This document shows positions 32,612 through 41,741 of a stretch of 64,000 bases of DNA, piece after piece. The stretch covers positions 81,934 through 145,933 of the forward strand of contig DASPLL010000045.1 in the NCBI GenBank assembly GCA_035627615.1, in the 5' to 3' direction. The position numbers and the translations under genes were made by a program. Under the pieces are notes generated by a model, which ran no database searches, had not been told where the DNA came from, and saw nothing but the letters and a program-made list of their open reading frames with translations. Position 1 is the stretch's first letter; each line of letters begins with the position of its first letter. The stretch is from BRH-c25 sp035627615 (lineage in GTDB: Bacteria; Bacillota; Clostridia; Lutisporales; Lutisporaceae).

Positions 32612-33822
32612 TGGCAGCCGTTGCCTTTTCCTGACGGCAGTGTTAAAGCCAGTAAAAAAGTTGCTATCAGTGCAAGCCCCATGACAAGCATTCCCCATTG
32701 AAAGCTTGCATTGTCTGCAATAAAGCCTATCAGCCAGGGAAAGACCATCCATGAAAGGACGCTGTTCAAAAGTATTATGGAAGATGCTGCTCCTGAGTTC
32801 TCCGGGTAATAATTGCATGCAAAGGTAATGGTTAGAGGAAGTACGGCGCAGGTCAGAATGCCGGAAACTCCTGAAGTAATAGCCATCAATACAGGATTAC
32901 CCGCCATGATTCCCGTCATCAGAACAACTGCTCCGGATAAACTGCCGATCAGTATTATGTTCTTCGCTTGTTGCTCACTAAACATTATTGAAAACAGGGA
33001 TCTTCCCAGGATCGTACCTATATAGAATAAAGAAACGGCAAGACTTGAAAGGAACGGTTTCGCCAAAAGGAAGCTTTCCATATACATAGGCATCCATATT
33101 GACATACCTGACTGATAGGCGGAAAAAATAAACATGATCATGCATAAGACCAAAAGCCTGGGGCTCAGAAGCAGCTGCAGATAATTGGCAGTCTCAGCAG
33201 CTTTATTTGCTTTTTCGTCTCTTTTTGTACTTTTCAGAATAAAAGCATACATAACTGTGATCAATATACATGTGATTCCAAGTATAAGAAAAGTATTATG
33301 CCATCTCATTCCCAAATTCCTGAGCACCGTTGAAAACATTGGCCCCAATAGCCCGCCTATACTAAAGGAAATGCCCAGCATAGTTATGTGGAACCCGCGC
33401 CTTTGGGGGTTAATATCAGATATATATGAGTTAAGCAGTACATCAAGCATTCTGGTGCTGGCGCCCAGAACAAAAAATAAAGCAAGTACTGCTATATATG
33501 CCGGTGCCAGGGCAATAGCCAACAAAGAGGCGCTGTATGCAAAGAATGTAATACCGATTAACCTTGATTTCCTCACATGGTCAGCCAGTACTCCCCCCAA
33601 TATGGTAAAGATGACTCCCCCTACGCTTTGAAAGGTAGAAATCAAGCCCGCCTGTGAAAGCTCCAATCTGTACTGTTCTATAATGCCCGGCATCAACGGT
33701 CCGAGCATCGTCAAGGACACAGCATAAAACAGCATCAGCACATTAAGGGTTATTGTAAGGATTAAATCAGGCTTTGATGAGAATACTTGCTTTTTGTTTG
33801 GAATTGCAGCTTGAGTACTCAT
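32608..33822 (-). CDS. MFS transporter
   Basis: A transporter of about 404 residues with 12 predicted helices. The MFS-typical loop after helix 2 reads GGVLADHVRKSRLIG, and the second half starts after a charged loop (KSTKRDEKANKAAE). The ATG at 33822 has GGAG upstream. No substrate can be inferred. The upstream palindrome ATTGTCGACAAT at 33856-33867 may be its operator. It converges with the CoA-binding gene, sharing four bases at the stops. Confidence 0.83.
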   Translation of the reverse strand: MSTQAAIPNKKQVFSSKPDLILTITLNVLMLFYAVSLTMLGPLMPGIIEQYRLELSQAGLISTFQSVGGVIFTILGGVLADHVRKSRLIGITFFAYSASLLAIALAPAYIAVLALFFVLGASTRMLDVLLNSYISDINPQRRGFHITMLGISFSIGGLLGPMFSTVLRNLGMRWHNTFLILGITCILITVMYAFILKSTKRDEKANKAAETANYLQLLLSPRLLVLCMIMFIFSAYQSGMSIWMPMYMESFLLAKPFLSSLAVSLFYIGTILGRSLFSIMFSEQQAKNIILIGSLSGAVVLMTGIMAGNPVLMAITSGVSGILTCAVLPLTITFACNYYPENSGAASSIILLNSVLSWMVFPWLIGFIADNASFQWGMLVMGLALIATFLLALTLPSGKGNGCH

Positions 33823-33855
33823 AGTAATTTCTCCATCCATATCATCAAGAATACA

Positions 33856-33867
33856 ATTGTCGACAAT
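33856..33867. promoter_or_regulatory. Palindrome upstream of the MFS gene
   Basis: ATTGTCGACAAT is a perfect 12-bp palindrome 34 bases before the start. Both strands read TTGTCGA, close to a Spo0A box (TGTCGAA) but one base off. Confidence 0.45.
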
Positions 33868-33940
33868 CTACAATTGCTCAAATTATTAATTCTATCTGCC
33901 TGAGATAAATCCTTCTACTTTACTCAAATTTTCCTATATT

Positions 33941-36097
33941 TTAGTTTAATTTCATTTTTGAATACTTGTATATGGAGAATTTTATCGCTGTATACGTGAT
34001 TTCAGGGGGCAAAGCTTCCTTTATGGGTTTCAGCTTTTCAGTACCGTGGATTTCAATCGCCTGCATGATTTCCGGCTCCAGGTCCTCGGGAATGAAGCAT
34101 TCATACTCAAGGGACAGCCCTTTCTCAAGGCAATCGATCAGATGCCCTTCAACTGTCACCTGTGATAATCCCCGTTCTTCACATATTTCCTTTAAGGATT
34201 TACCGCCTGTATACATTTCATATGTGACAAGCCTGGTATCCTTCTTAGGCTCCTTCAGAGAGCTTCCTTTATCCTTTTCCGGCGGTCTGTACTCCGGTAT
34301 GGTGATATTTTTTTCATCAACATACTCCTTTATCAGCTCTATAAACTGTACTCCATACTTTTCCAGCTTGAACTTCCCAACTCCTGACACGTCAAGCATA
34401 GCGTCCATGGTTACAGGAAGCCGTGCACACATGTCCTTCAGGGACGCATCTGAAAATATGACAAAGGGCGGCACCTTCTGGCTGTCCGCTATTTCTTTTC
34501 TCAGACGGCGCAGTTCCACAAACAGTGTATCATCAATGCTGAATGCTGATTTCTGCGCTTTGGCCTGCTCTTTAACCACCAGGCGCTTTATATGGAGCTC
34601 CCCTTCACCCTTTAAAAGGCTGTAGGCTTTTGGGTTCAGTGAAAGTACCGGATATTTGTCCCCCTTTACAGCAAGGTAAGCTTCAGATATCAGATATGCA
34701 ATTATCTCCCTGATGGTATCCTGCGGATAATCCTTCATCAGTCCGAAGGTCGACAGCTTGTCAAAGCCCAGTTTCTTCAGCTTTGCGGAATTTGAACCCT
34801 TGAGGACATCAGTAACAACGCTGCTTCCAAAGCGCTCACCGGTTCTTTTTATACAGGAAAATATCTTTTGTGCCTCTACAGTTATATCGGTGCTTTCAAT
34901 TGTATTCATACAGCTGCCGCAGTTGCCACACTTCTCCGGCGAATCAGCTTCACCGAAGTATTTTAATATGTAGCTTCTCAGGCAGCTGTCGGTATTGCAG
35001 TAATCGGTCATTTCCTGAAGCTTCCTGTAATCACTTGCCTTGTCTGCATTATCACCGCTGTTTTCTATCAACAGCTTATTGGTAATAATATCTGCCGCAC
35101 TAAAGAGCAGAATACACTCCGCCATTTCTCCGTCCCTGCCTGCCCTGCCCGCCTCCTGATAATAGTTCTCCATGGTCTTAGGCATATTATAGTGTATGAC
35201 ATAGCGGATATCCGACTTGTCTATGCCCATTCCAAAGGCATTTGTCGCCACAATCACCTTCGCCCTGTCATATATGAAAGCTTCCTGGTTCGCTGTCCTC
35301 GCAGTATCAGTAAGCCCTGCATGATAGCGGATCGCTGCGAGCCCCTGCTTATTCAGCCTGTCACATACACTCTCGACCGTCTTCCTCGTTGAACAGTATA
35401 CAATACCTGAATTTCCAGTGTTCTTCCTGACGTATTTCAAGAGGAAATCAAATTTGTCAACCGGCTTGTCCACCTCAAAATATAAATTTTCCCTATCAAA
35501 ACCCGTCACCAGGACATAAGGCTTTTTAAGCTTCAGTAATTTTACAATATCCTCTTTGACCTGCGGGGTTGCAGTAGCCGTAAAAGCAGCTACAACCGGC
35601 CTTCTTGGCAGCCTTTCTATCATCTCGGCTATCCTTGAATAGCTCGGCCTGAAATCATGCCCCCACTCGGAAATACAATGGGCTTCATCCACGGCAACAA
35701 GAGAAATATCCATCCTGGACAGAAGTTCCCAGAAGCTCTCGGTATCCAGTCTTTCAGGAGCAATATACAGCAATTTGTATACGCCCCGTTGTGCATTTTC
35801 CATGACACTCCTATATTCCTGCAAGCCTAGTGAGCTATTGATAAATGCAGCCTTAATGCCCATTTCATTCAAAGTATCGACTTGATCCTTCATTAGGGAA
35901 ATAAGAGGGGAAATGACTATGGTTGTCCCCTCCAGTGCCAGTGCAGGTATCTGAAAGCACAGGGATTTACCTGCTCCGGTAGGCATAATCCCCAGTACAT
36001 CATATCCACCCAGCATTTTTTCGATTATTGACTTCTGTCCCGGCTTGAAAGAGGAATACCCGAAGTATTCCTGCATGATCTGAATTGCTTTATCCTG
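33941..36097 (-). CDS. recQ: ATP-dependent DNA helicase RecQ
   Basis: A 718-residue 3'-5' helicase. Helicase motifs are PTGAGKSLCFQIPAL (Walker A), VAVDEAHCISEWGHDFRPSY (DEAH) and YYQEAGRAGRDG. Next come the Cys-rich zinc site (CLRSYILKYFG...CGNCGSC), an RQC winged helix, an HRDC domain (DTLFVELRRLRKEIADSQKV) and a C-terminal helix-turn-helix (GKSLKEICEERGLSQVTVEG). The ATG at 36097 has GGAG 8 bases upstream; an earlier ATG has no such site. A LexA-like box lies over the promoter. Confidence 0.93.
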   Translation of the reverse strand, partial: QDKAIQIMQEYFGYSSFKPGQKSIIEKMLGGYDVLGIMPTGAGKSLCFQIPALALEGTTIVISPLISLMKDQVDTLNEMGIKAAFINSSLGLQEYRSVMENAQRGVYKLLYIAPERLDTESFWELLSRMDISLVAVDEAHCISEWGHDFRPSYSRIAEMIERLPRRPVVAAFTATATPQVKEDIVKLLKLKKPYVLVTGFDRENLYFEVDKPVDKFDFLLKYVRKNTGNSGIVYCSTRKTVESVCDRLNKQGLAAIRYHAGLTDTARTANQEAFIYDRAKVIVATNAFGMGIDKSDIRYVIHYNMPKTMENYYQEAGRAGRDGEMAECILLFSAADIITNKLLIENSGDNADKASDYRKLQEMTDYCNTDSCLRSYILKYFGEADSPEKCGNCGSCMNTIESTDITVEAQKIFSCIKRTGERFGSSVVTDVLKGSNSAKLKKLGFDKLSTFGLMKDYPQDTIREIIAYLISEAYLAVKGDKYPVLSLNPKAYSLLKGEGELHIKRLVVKEQAKAQKSAFSIDDTLFVELRRLRKEIADSQKVPPFVIFSDASLKDMCARLPVTMDAMLDVSGVGKFKLEKYGVQFIELIKEYVDEKNITIPEYRPPEKDKGSSLKEPKKDTRLVTYEMYTGGKSLKEICEERGLSQVTVEGHLIDCLEKGLSLEYECFIPEDLEPEIMQAIEIHGTEKLKPIKEALPPEITYTAIKFSIYKYSKMKLN

Positions 36098-36133
36098 CAT
36101 AGTACCTTCTCCCATAATCCGTTCTAATATTTG

Positions 36134-36182
36134 CAAACATATGTTCTTATTTCATTTTACTATAATTTCCTTAAATTGTAAA
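36134..36182 (-). promoter_or_regulatory. recQ promoter with LexA-like (SOS) box
   Basis: On the minus strand TTTACA (36177-36182) and TAAAAT (36154-36159) are 17 bases apart. Just downstream, at 36134-36147, AGAACATATGTTTG matches 12 of 14 positions of the Gram-positive LexA box CGAACATATGTTCG. This would place recQ under SOS control. Confidence 0.7.
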
Positions 36183-36204
36183 CAGATAAAAAAGGGGCCG
36201 TTCC

Positions 36205-36876
36205 CTACTCATTTTCAATATCATTTACAAGCCCAATACGTGCTGCATATGCAATTACCTGAGCCCTGTTGCTAAGGTGAAGCTGTTCAAGAATTCTTCC
36301 CATATGGTACTTTACCGTCCGTTCGGCAAGACCAAGGACTTCTCCTGCTTCTTTATAGGTTCTGCCCCTGGCTACCATCTCAAGAACCTCAAGCTGACGT
36401 TCTGTAAGCTGCTCAGCTGTGTGCTCCTCCTGTTCCTGCTGTGGTTTATTCCGGTCAATACCCCTTTTCCTGAATTCTTTCAACAGCCGGGCAGCTAGTC
36501 CCGGCAAAAGAGGTACCTCATTGTTTTCAATAGCAGAAAGCATATCTACAAGCTCCCTGACGTTCGTATTCTTCAGAAGATATCCCGAAGCCCCGTATTT
36601 GACTGCCTCAAAAATATCCTCATCTTCAGCCGATGTTGTCAGCATTACGATTTTTATGTCCGGCATTTCAGCCTTTATAAGTCTCAATGCATCTATTCCG
36701 CTGCACCTGGGCATAGCTATATCCATCAGAATTATGTCCGGCTTCAATGTACGTGCTTTTATCAAGGCCTCCCTGCCATCCTTTGCTACACCTGAAACCG
36801 CTATTCCATAGGTTTCCAGCAGGTACTGAAGGCCTTCCAGGAACAAAGGATGATCATCTACCAGCATTAGTTTCAT
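36205..36876 (-). CDS. NarL/LuxR-type response regulator
   Basis: A 223-residue regulator. The receiver domain has DDHPLF and the phospho-accepting Asp in IILMDIAMPRCSG, with Lys in LLKNTNVRELV. The C-terminal LuxR-type helix-turn-helix reads LTERQLEVLEMVARGRTYKE, then RTVKYHMGRILEQL. Its start lies inside the end of the kinase gene (23-base overlap), so the two form a coupled two-component system. Targets unknown. Confidence 0.9.
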   Translation of the reverse strand: MKLMLVDDHPLFLEGLQYLLETYGIAVSGVAKDGREALIKARTLKPDIILMDIAMPRCSGIDALRLIKAEMPDIKIVMLTTSAEDEDIFEAVKYGASGYLLKNTNVRELVDMLSAIENNEVPLLPGLAARLLKEFRKRGIDRNKPQQEQEEHTAEQLTERQLEVLEMVARGRTYKEAGEVLGLAERTVKYHMGRILEQLHLSNRAQVIAYAARIGLVNDIENE

Positions 36877-38596
36877 CTTTATCTTTTTCCCCCTTCATGA
36901 TGGGTACGCAGAAATCTATACGGCTCCCTTTTCCAGCAGCTGATACGATATCAATATGTCCCCCAATTTCTGCTGCACGCTCCCGCATAATATTCAGTCC
37001 AAACTTAGAGCTTGTACCGTCGTTATTATGTTGATCCATATCAAAGCCCTTTCCATCATCTTCTATTGTAGCACACAACTGCTCCCGGGCAATTGAAAAA
37101 GCTATTCTTACATTATTTGCCTCTGCATGCTTCCTGATGTTATTCAAGGCTTCCCTGACTATATTAAGCATATTGAGCTGGATATTCGTCTCTAGTTCAT
37201 ACAATGTAAATCCGGCAGGTATGTCCAGTTTAACACATATACCCGTCTGCTCCTCAAAGCGCGAAATGTCCCTTGTAAGTGCCGTAATAAAATCTTTTTC
37301 CGTAAAAGCCGCATTCCTGACGCTGCGTATATACTCACGCATTTCATTATTGGCGCCCTGCGCAACATCTACCAGCTTGTCCAGCTTGTGTACTACCGTT
37401 TCCACTCCTGTATTCATAAGCTCCTTTTTAATACCCTGGGCCTGGAGGTTAATGAAGCCAAGCACCTGCCCCAGGTTGTCATGCATATCCCTGGCCATTC
37501 TTTCCCTTTCTTCTATAACTGCAAGCTTCCACTGCTGCTTCATGAATGCCTGCTGTGCCAGCTTTTTCCCTGTTATCTCATAAGCTACAGTGAGCCTGCC
37601 TATAGGTATACCCTTTTTGTCGGTAAGAGGTGACAGGAATACTTCATATATTTGGGGAGCTTCTGCCGTACCGGCAGTAAATTCCGTATGTGTGGTGCTC
37701 CTGTCCATACAAGCCTTTGCCAATTCCGGAAGCCCGCCGCAGACTTCATCCACTTTTCCGGTGGAAGCCAGCGAAGTATTTAAGCCGATTATCTTCCTGA
37801 ATGCCGGATTGATATCCATGATCCTATTCTGTAAATCAAGGACCATCACACCTGCATACATAGTCTCAATTAAAGTTTCACGGGCCAGAGGCACAAGATC
37901 AAAGAGCTTATACCGGAAAATACCCCAGGCAGCAATAAAACCTGCCGGGCCAAAGCACACCGGTGTAATATCCATTCTTTTTACCGGGCCTAAACCTGAG
38001 ATATACAGTATATTTGGAATTACGATCAGATTCAAGCCGATAAACAGTGCAACCGCTTGATTCCTGTAAACGGTATTCTTAAAGAATATCACTCTGGCAA
38101 GAAGCGCCCATGCAGTAATATTCAGTACATGGGAGTATATTGCATGAATATAAAAAACAGGGCCGTATTTTTTTGCGATTACCGGAAATGCACCGGAATA
38201 ATCCATATGCATGTCATATCTTATTAGGCCATGCAGTCCATCGGTCCACACAAGCAATATAATTATTGCAGGCAAGACTGAAATCCACAGAATCCTTCTC
38301 TTCCGAACCCAAACATCATGACCAGTAAACTGCATACACAAGATAAGCAGGGTTACAGGAGAATAGCAATAGGCTAAATACTGCATGTTCGCCCAGAAGA
38401 GCTTGGTTCTGAAATCAATGGCCGACATTTCAAGGGCATTGCCCAGAGACCATATCGTTAACACCAGCATGCTTAATATAAAGCTTACGGCACCTCTTGA
38501 GCCGTACCGTCTAATCAATGCATATATGCCCAGGGATAGAGTGACAGCTGAAGAAGCTATCAATGCCCATATGTATGGGTTATACAGAAAAACCAT
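36854..38596 (-). CDS. NarX-type sensor histidine kinase with 7TM N-terminal domain
   Basis: A 580-residue membrane kinase. About seven hydrophobic segments in residues 1-240 correspond to the 7TM sensor module. A PAS domain (about 250-350) includes VLDLQNRIMDINPAF. The HisKA_3 dimerisation helix is ERERMARDMHDNLGQVLGFI with the phospho-His. The HATPase domain has VREALNNIRKHAEANNV and EDDGKGFD. It pairs with the overlapping regulator gene. The signal is unknown; the 7TM domain suggests a membrane-borne or extracellular ligand. A GGGGGATAG site precedes the ATG. Confidence 0.9.
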   Translation of the reverse strand: MVFLYNPYIWALIASSAVTLSLGIYALIRRYGSRGAVSFILSMLVLTIWSLGNALEMSAIDFRTKLFWANMQYLAYCYSPVTLLILCMQFTGHDVWVRKRRILWISVLPAIIILLVWTDGLHGLIRYDMHMDYSGAFPVIAKKYGPVFYIHAIYSHVLNITAWALLARVIFFKNTVYRNQAVALFIGLNLIVIPNILYISGLGPVKRMDITPVCFGPAGFIAAWGIFRYKLFDLVPLARETLIETMYAGVMVLDLQNRIMDINPAFRKIIGLNTSLASTGKVDEVCGGLPELAKACMDRSTTHTEFTAGTAEAPQIYEVFLSPLTDKKGIPIGRLTVAYEITGKKLAQQAFMKQQWKLAVIEERERMARDMHDNLGQVLGFINLQAQGIKKELMNTGVETVVHKLDKLVDVAQGANNEMREYIRSVRNAAFTEKDFITALTRDISRFEEQTGICVKLDIPAGFTLYELETNIQLNMLNIVREALNNIRKHAEANNVRIAFSIAREQLCATIEDDGKGFDMDQHNNDGTSSKFGLNIMRERAAEIGGHIDIVSAAGKGSRIDFCVPIMKGEKDKDETNAGR

Positions 38597-38663
38597 AAGC
38601 TATCCCCCTTTTGCATATTGTTTATATACATATATAATAAGCTAATTTGTGTCATAATGAAAC

Positions 38664-38688
38664 AAAAAACTCGCCGTCTCCGACGAGT
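38664..38688 (-). terminator. Terminator of the peptidase/deacylase operon region
   Basis: On the minus strand ACTCG pairs with CGAGT (with inner GTCGG) followed by TTTTTTG, immediately after the deacylase stop at 38697. It resembles the terminator at 30811-30844. Confidence 0.75.
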
Positions 38689-38696
38689 CTATATGC

Positions 38697-40289
38697 TCAT
38701 TCCATGAAATTCTTCAGAAGCACCCTCCCCGGGTACTCATCCTGCTGAATCCCATCAAGTATCACAGGCCTGCCTGCCACAAAGACATGATGTATACCCA
38801 CAGGCCTTGCTATGGGATCCTCGTAGGTCGCCGTATCTGCTATACGCTCCGGATCAAATACAACCAGATCCGCAATATGGCCTCTATCTATGACTCCCCT
38901 GTTCTCTATTCCATAAATCCTTGCCGGCAGCCCGGTCATTTTGTGGACAGCCTCTTCCAGAGTCAAAAGCTTCTTCTCCCTCGCCAGTCTCAATACTCTT
39001 GGGAAGGTTCCGAAATTCCTGGGGTGAGATTTCCCAAGACCGGCGGCATTGCTGAAATCCAAGGCCGTTCCATCACTGCCGACGGCGATCCATTTTTCTT
39101 TCATAATGGACAGGACATCCTCCTCACTCATTGAATAATAAATGGCTGATATATTTCCTCCAGACAGGCTCAGCAGCTTTATGACCGCTTCCTCAGGGGA
39201 TATTCCCAGCTCACCGCTTACCTGCGCAAGACTCTTCCCCTCCCATTCGGCAACCTTTTCTGAACCATTGGATATCCTTATCCTTTCCGCATTACCACGC
39301 CTCTCAATCTCATTCCTGATCTCATTCAGAAGCTTTTCCCTTTTTGCAGTGTTCAGGTTTTTATCCATTTCTTCCATAGCACCTGTAAATATGCCTTTTG
39401 GTACTAATGCCGACAAAATTGTATAAGAAGCTTCATAGGGATATTGATCGCAAAAAATCCTGCAGCCATCAGCCTGTGCCTTCCTGATCATGTTTATGAG
39501 CTCTCCGGCTTTTCCCCACTGGGGCTTGCCCATTAATTTAAGATGTGATATCTGAATTGATGCTCCTGACTTTTTCCCTACCTCTATCATCTCATTCAAA
39601 GCATTGAATATACCATCATTCTCGCTTCTCATATGCACCGAAAGGATTGCACCATGTGCGGCGATTACCTTTGCCAGCTCCACAAGCTCATCAACAGGGG
39701 TAAAGCTGCCCGGCGCATAAGTAAGGCCAAGGGACATGCCCCATGCCCCCTGGGATAGCTCCTCCTCCAGCTTGCCTTTCATCAGGAGCATTTCTGTATT
39801 ATCTGCTCTTCTATCCTCAAGGCCCATGGCATAATTTCTCAGTGTTCCGTGCCCGACCTGAGGAACACAGTTTATCGTGTTTCTCTTCTTCTTAAGCTCA
39901 AAAGCGTAGTCCTGCACTGAGCCGAATTTCCATTCAAAGCTTCCTGATTCGCTGAACAGGGAAGAATTGTATTTTGCAAAATCTGCGATAGTCTCTATAT
40001 TGCATGGTTCCATGGATATTCCGCAGGAGCCTGTAACCTCTGTGGTCACCCCCTGGAAGACCTTGCTCTCCGAGCGTTCACTTAAAAGAAATGCCCCATC
40101 GGAATGGGAATGTATGTCAATAAACCCCGGTGTTACCGCCAATCCTGAAATATCGATCCTTCTCCTGCCGCCGGATATTCTTTCGCCAATTCCTGTGATC
40201 CTGTCACCCCTGATCCCCATGGAGGCACGGATGGGCTTTTCTCCAGTCCCGTCTACAATCAGCCCGTTTTCCAACACTACATCATACAT
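38697..40289 (-). CDS. N-acyl-D-amino-acid deacylase
   Basis: A 530-residue zinc amidohydrolase of the D-aminoacylase type: LAVTPGFIDIHSHSDGAF with the HxH, EVTGSCGIS with the metal-bridging Cys, ILSVHMRSEND, IQISHLKLMG and IAVGSDGTALDF with the catalytic Asp. It releases D-amino acids from N-acyl forms. The ATG at 40289 has GAGGTG upstream, better than the GTG four codons earlier. It is the last gene of the operon after a regulator, M42 peptidase, serine hydrolase and permease, which points to use of D-residue-containing peptides. Confidence 0.88.
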   Translation of the reverse strand: MYDVVLENGLIVDGTGEKPIRASMGIRGDRITGIGERISGGRRRIDISGLAVTPGFIDIHSHSDGAFLLSERSESKVFQGVTTEVTGSCGISMEPCNIETIADFAKYNSSLFSESGSFEWKFGSVQDYAFELKKKRNTINCVPQVGHGTLRNYAMGLEDRRADNTEMLLMKGKLEEELSQGAWGMSLGLTYAPGSFTPVDELVELAKVIAAHGAILSVHMRSENDGIFNALNEMIEVGKKSGASIQISHLKLMGKPQWGKAGELINMIRKAQADGCRIFCDQYPYEASYTILSALVPKGIFTGAMEEMDKNLNTAKREKLLNEIRNEIERRGNAERIRISNGSEKVAEWEGKSLAQVSGELGISPEEAVIKLLSLSGGNISAIYYSMSEEDVLSIMKEKWIAVGSDGTALDFSNAAGLGKSHPRNFGTFPRVLRLAREKKLLTLEEAVHKMTGLPARIYGIENRGVIDRGHIADLVVFDPERIADTATYEDPIARPVGIHHVFVAGRPVILDGIQQDEYPGRVLLKNFME

Positions 40290-40365
40290 AGAACAACACA
40301 CCTCACTTTATATTTCCATCCCACCCCAATTATTCTATTCTCAGATCCCTTAATTCCTTCAACCA

Positions 40366-41682
40366 TTACTTCTCCCGGTCGAAATTGGCAACGTACAAAG
40401 CCCTTGGGCGGCCTGTCCTATAGGGCTGCTCATAGCCTACAATATGAGCATAATCACAATCAACAAGTTTTTTGATCAGTCTTTCACAGCTTCTTTGGCT
40501 GACCTGTAAATAATCGGCCAGCTTTTTTGAGGAAAAAGGAGTGAATTTATTAAGCTTCAGAAACTCCATCATTTTGCTCAGGTTTACTATGCCGATACCT
40601 GTTTTTTGAGTTATCAGCACATAATTGATATTCTCTGTCTTGTACTCAAACCTCTTTATATTTTTATTAAGCGGTCCTATGACCTTTTCGTCACTCAACA
40701 CTATAAAGCCGCAGTTACCCCCGGCTTCCCTGGCATAGCTTACAGCAGTCCTTGCACTTTCTTCGGCTTCTTTAGCAGTCATTCCCAGGCCAAAGCCGAT
40801 ACTGAGGCTGATATCCTTCAAATCCGCTATGACCGGCAGCTCCTTGAAATTATTCGTCACATAATCCAAACTAAGCCGTGTCATATAGATCATAAAGGAA
40901 TTCCTGTCCAGATACTGGACGACACCGTTTATTTTCTCTCCCCAATCCAAGAGCTTCCTGTAATGCTGCGGCATCAGCCTGTCAAATTCCGACCTGTCTG
41001 CCTCCAGATGCTTCTCATAATCATCTACTTCGATGTATCCTATTGTGATCTGCATGTTCTTGTTAAAGTTCAACTCTCCGATGGACAGTACCTTTTCAAG
41101 CGTTTCAAGAATCGTCTTATCAAGGGCAGGCATACGGAAACAGGCTATCCCCAGCTGGTTCAGCCTGAATTCCACTGCAGCGATGGAAGTAATGCATATA
41201 TCCACTTTGCCTTCCTTCCAAAGCTTTGCATGAAAATCCACAAAGGTCTCGGTATTAAAGCCTTCATTGCCTTCCCTGAGAGCATTGTTGACCTCTTTGA
41301 CATAAAGCTGCAGCGAATTGACGCCTGTTTCTTCAAGCAGCCTGTAAGCCGACTGCGCTTCCGGTATGTCGACGGACAGACGGCTGCAGCAATCCCTGTT
41401 GAACTTCAGATGTAATAGGGACAAAGCAAAATTATAGTCATCCCATTTCACATGTACGGCTGGAATATTCTTTTTCTTGATCTCCTTTGCAGATAGAAAA
41501 TACGGTATGGGACCTGTGAAAAAAAGAACATCGTAGTTACCGGCCTCTTTCACCAGGCGGGGACACTCCTCGGGCAGCACATATGTATGTGGTGTTATCA
41601 GAAGCTCAGGGAGCTTTCTGGCGATTTCCAGCACTTTGGGCAAAGACTTTTGTGAGCCGAAGGCTCCTACACGTATAATCAC
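40366..41682 (-). CDS. HTH regulator with GGDEF-like region (paralogue of 18319-19638)
   Basis: A protein of about 438 aa, alignable along its length with the regulator at 18319. A GGDEF-like stretch reads SIGFGLGMTAKEAEESARTA, then SYAREAGGNC, ending DEKVIGPL. A C-terminal helix-turn-helix reads FSSKKLADYLQVSQRSCERL, then a GRPRALYV tail. The GTG at 41682 sits seven bases behind GAGGTG. It lies inside the peptide-utilisation operon, so it probably senses an operon product and acts on the repeats near 45314-45335; this is inference. Confidence 0.72.
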   Translation of the reverse strand: MIIRVGAFGSQKSLPKVLEIARKLPELLITPHTYVLPEECPRLVKEAGNYDVLFFTGPIPYFLSAKEIKKKNIPAVHVKWDDYNFALSLLHLKFNRDCCSRLSVDIPEAQSAYRLLEETGVNSLQLYVKEVNNALREGNEGFNTETFVDFHAKLWKEGKVDICITSIAAVEFRLNQLGIACFRMPALDKTILETLEKVLSIGELNFNKNMQITIGYIEVDDYEKHLEADRSEFDRLMPQHYRKLLDWGEKINGVVQYLDRNSFMIYMTRLSLDYVTNNFKELPVIADLKDISLSIGFGLGMTAKEAEESARTAVSYAREAGGNCGFIVLSDEKVIGPLNKNIKRFEYKTENINYVLITQKTGIGIVNLSKMMEFLKLNKFTPFSSKKLADYLQVSQRSCERLIKKLVDCDYAHIVGYEQPYRTGRPRALYVANFDREK

Positions 41683-41741
41683 AATGGTACACCTCAAAAA
41701 TAATAAAGATTTCGCTGTCTTCTTATATTTCTAAAAGCGGC

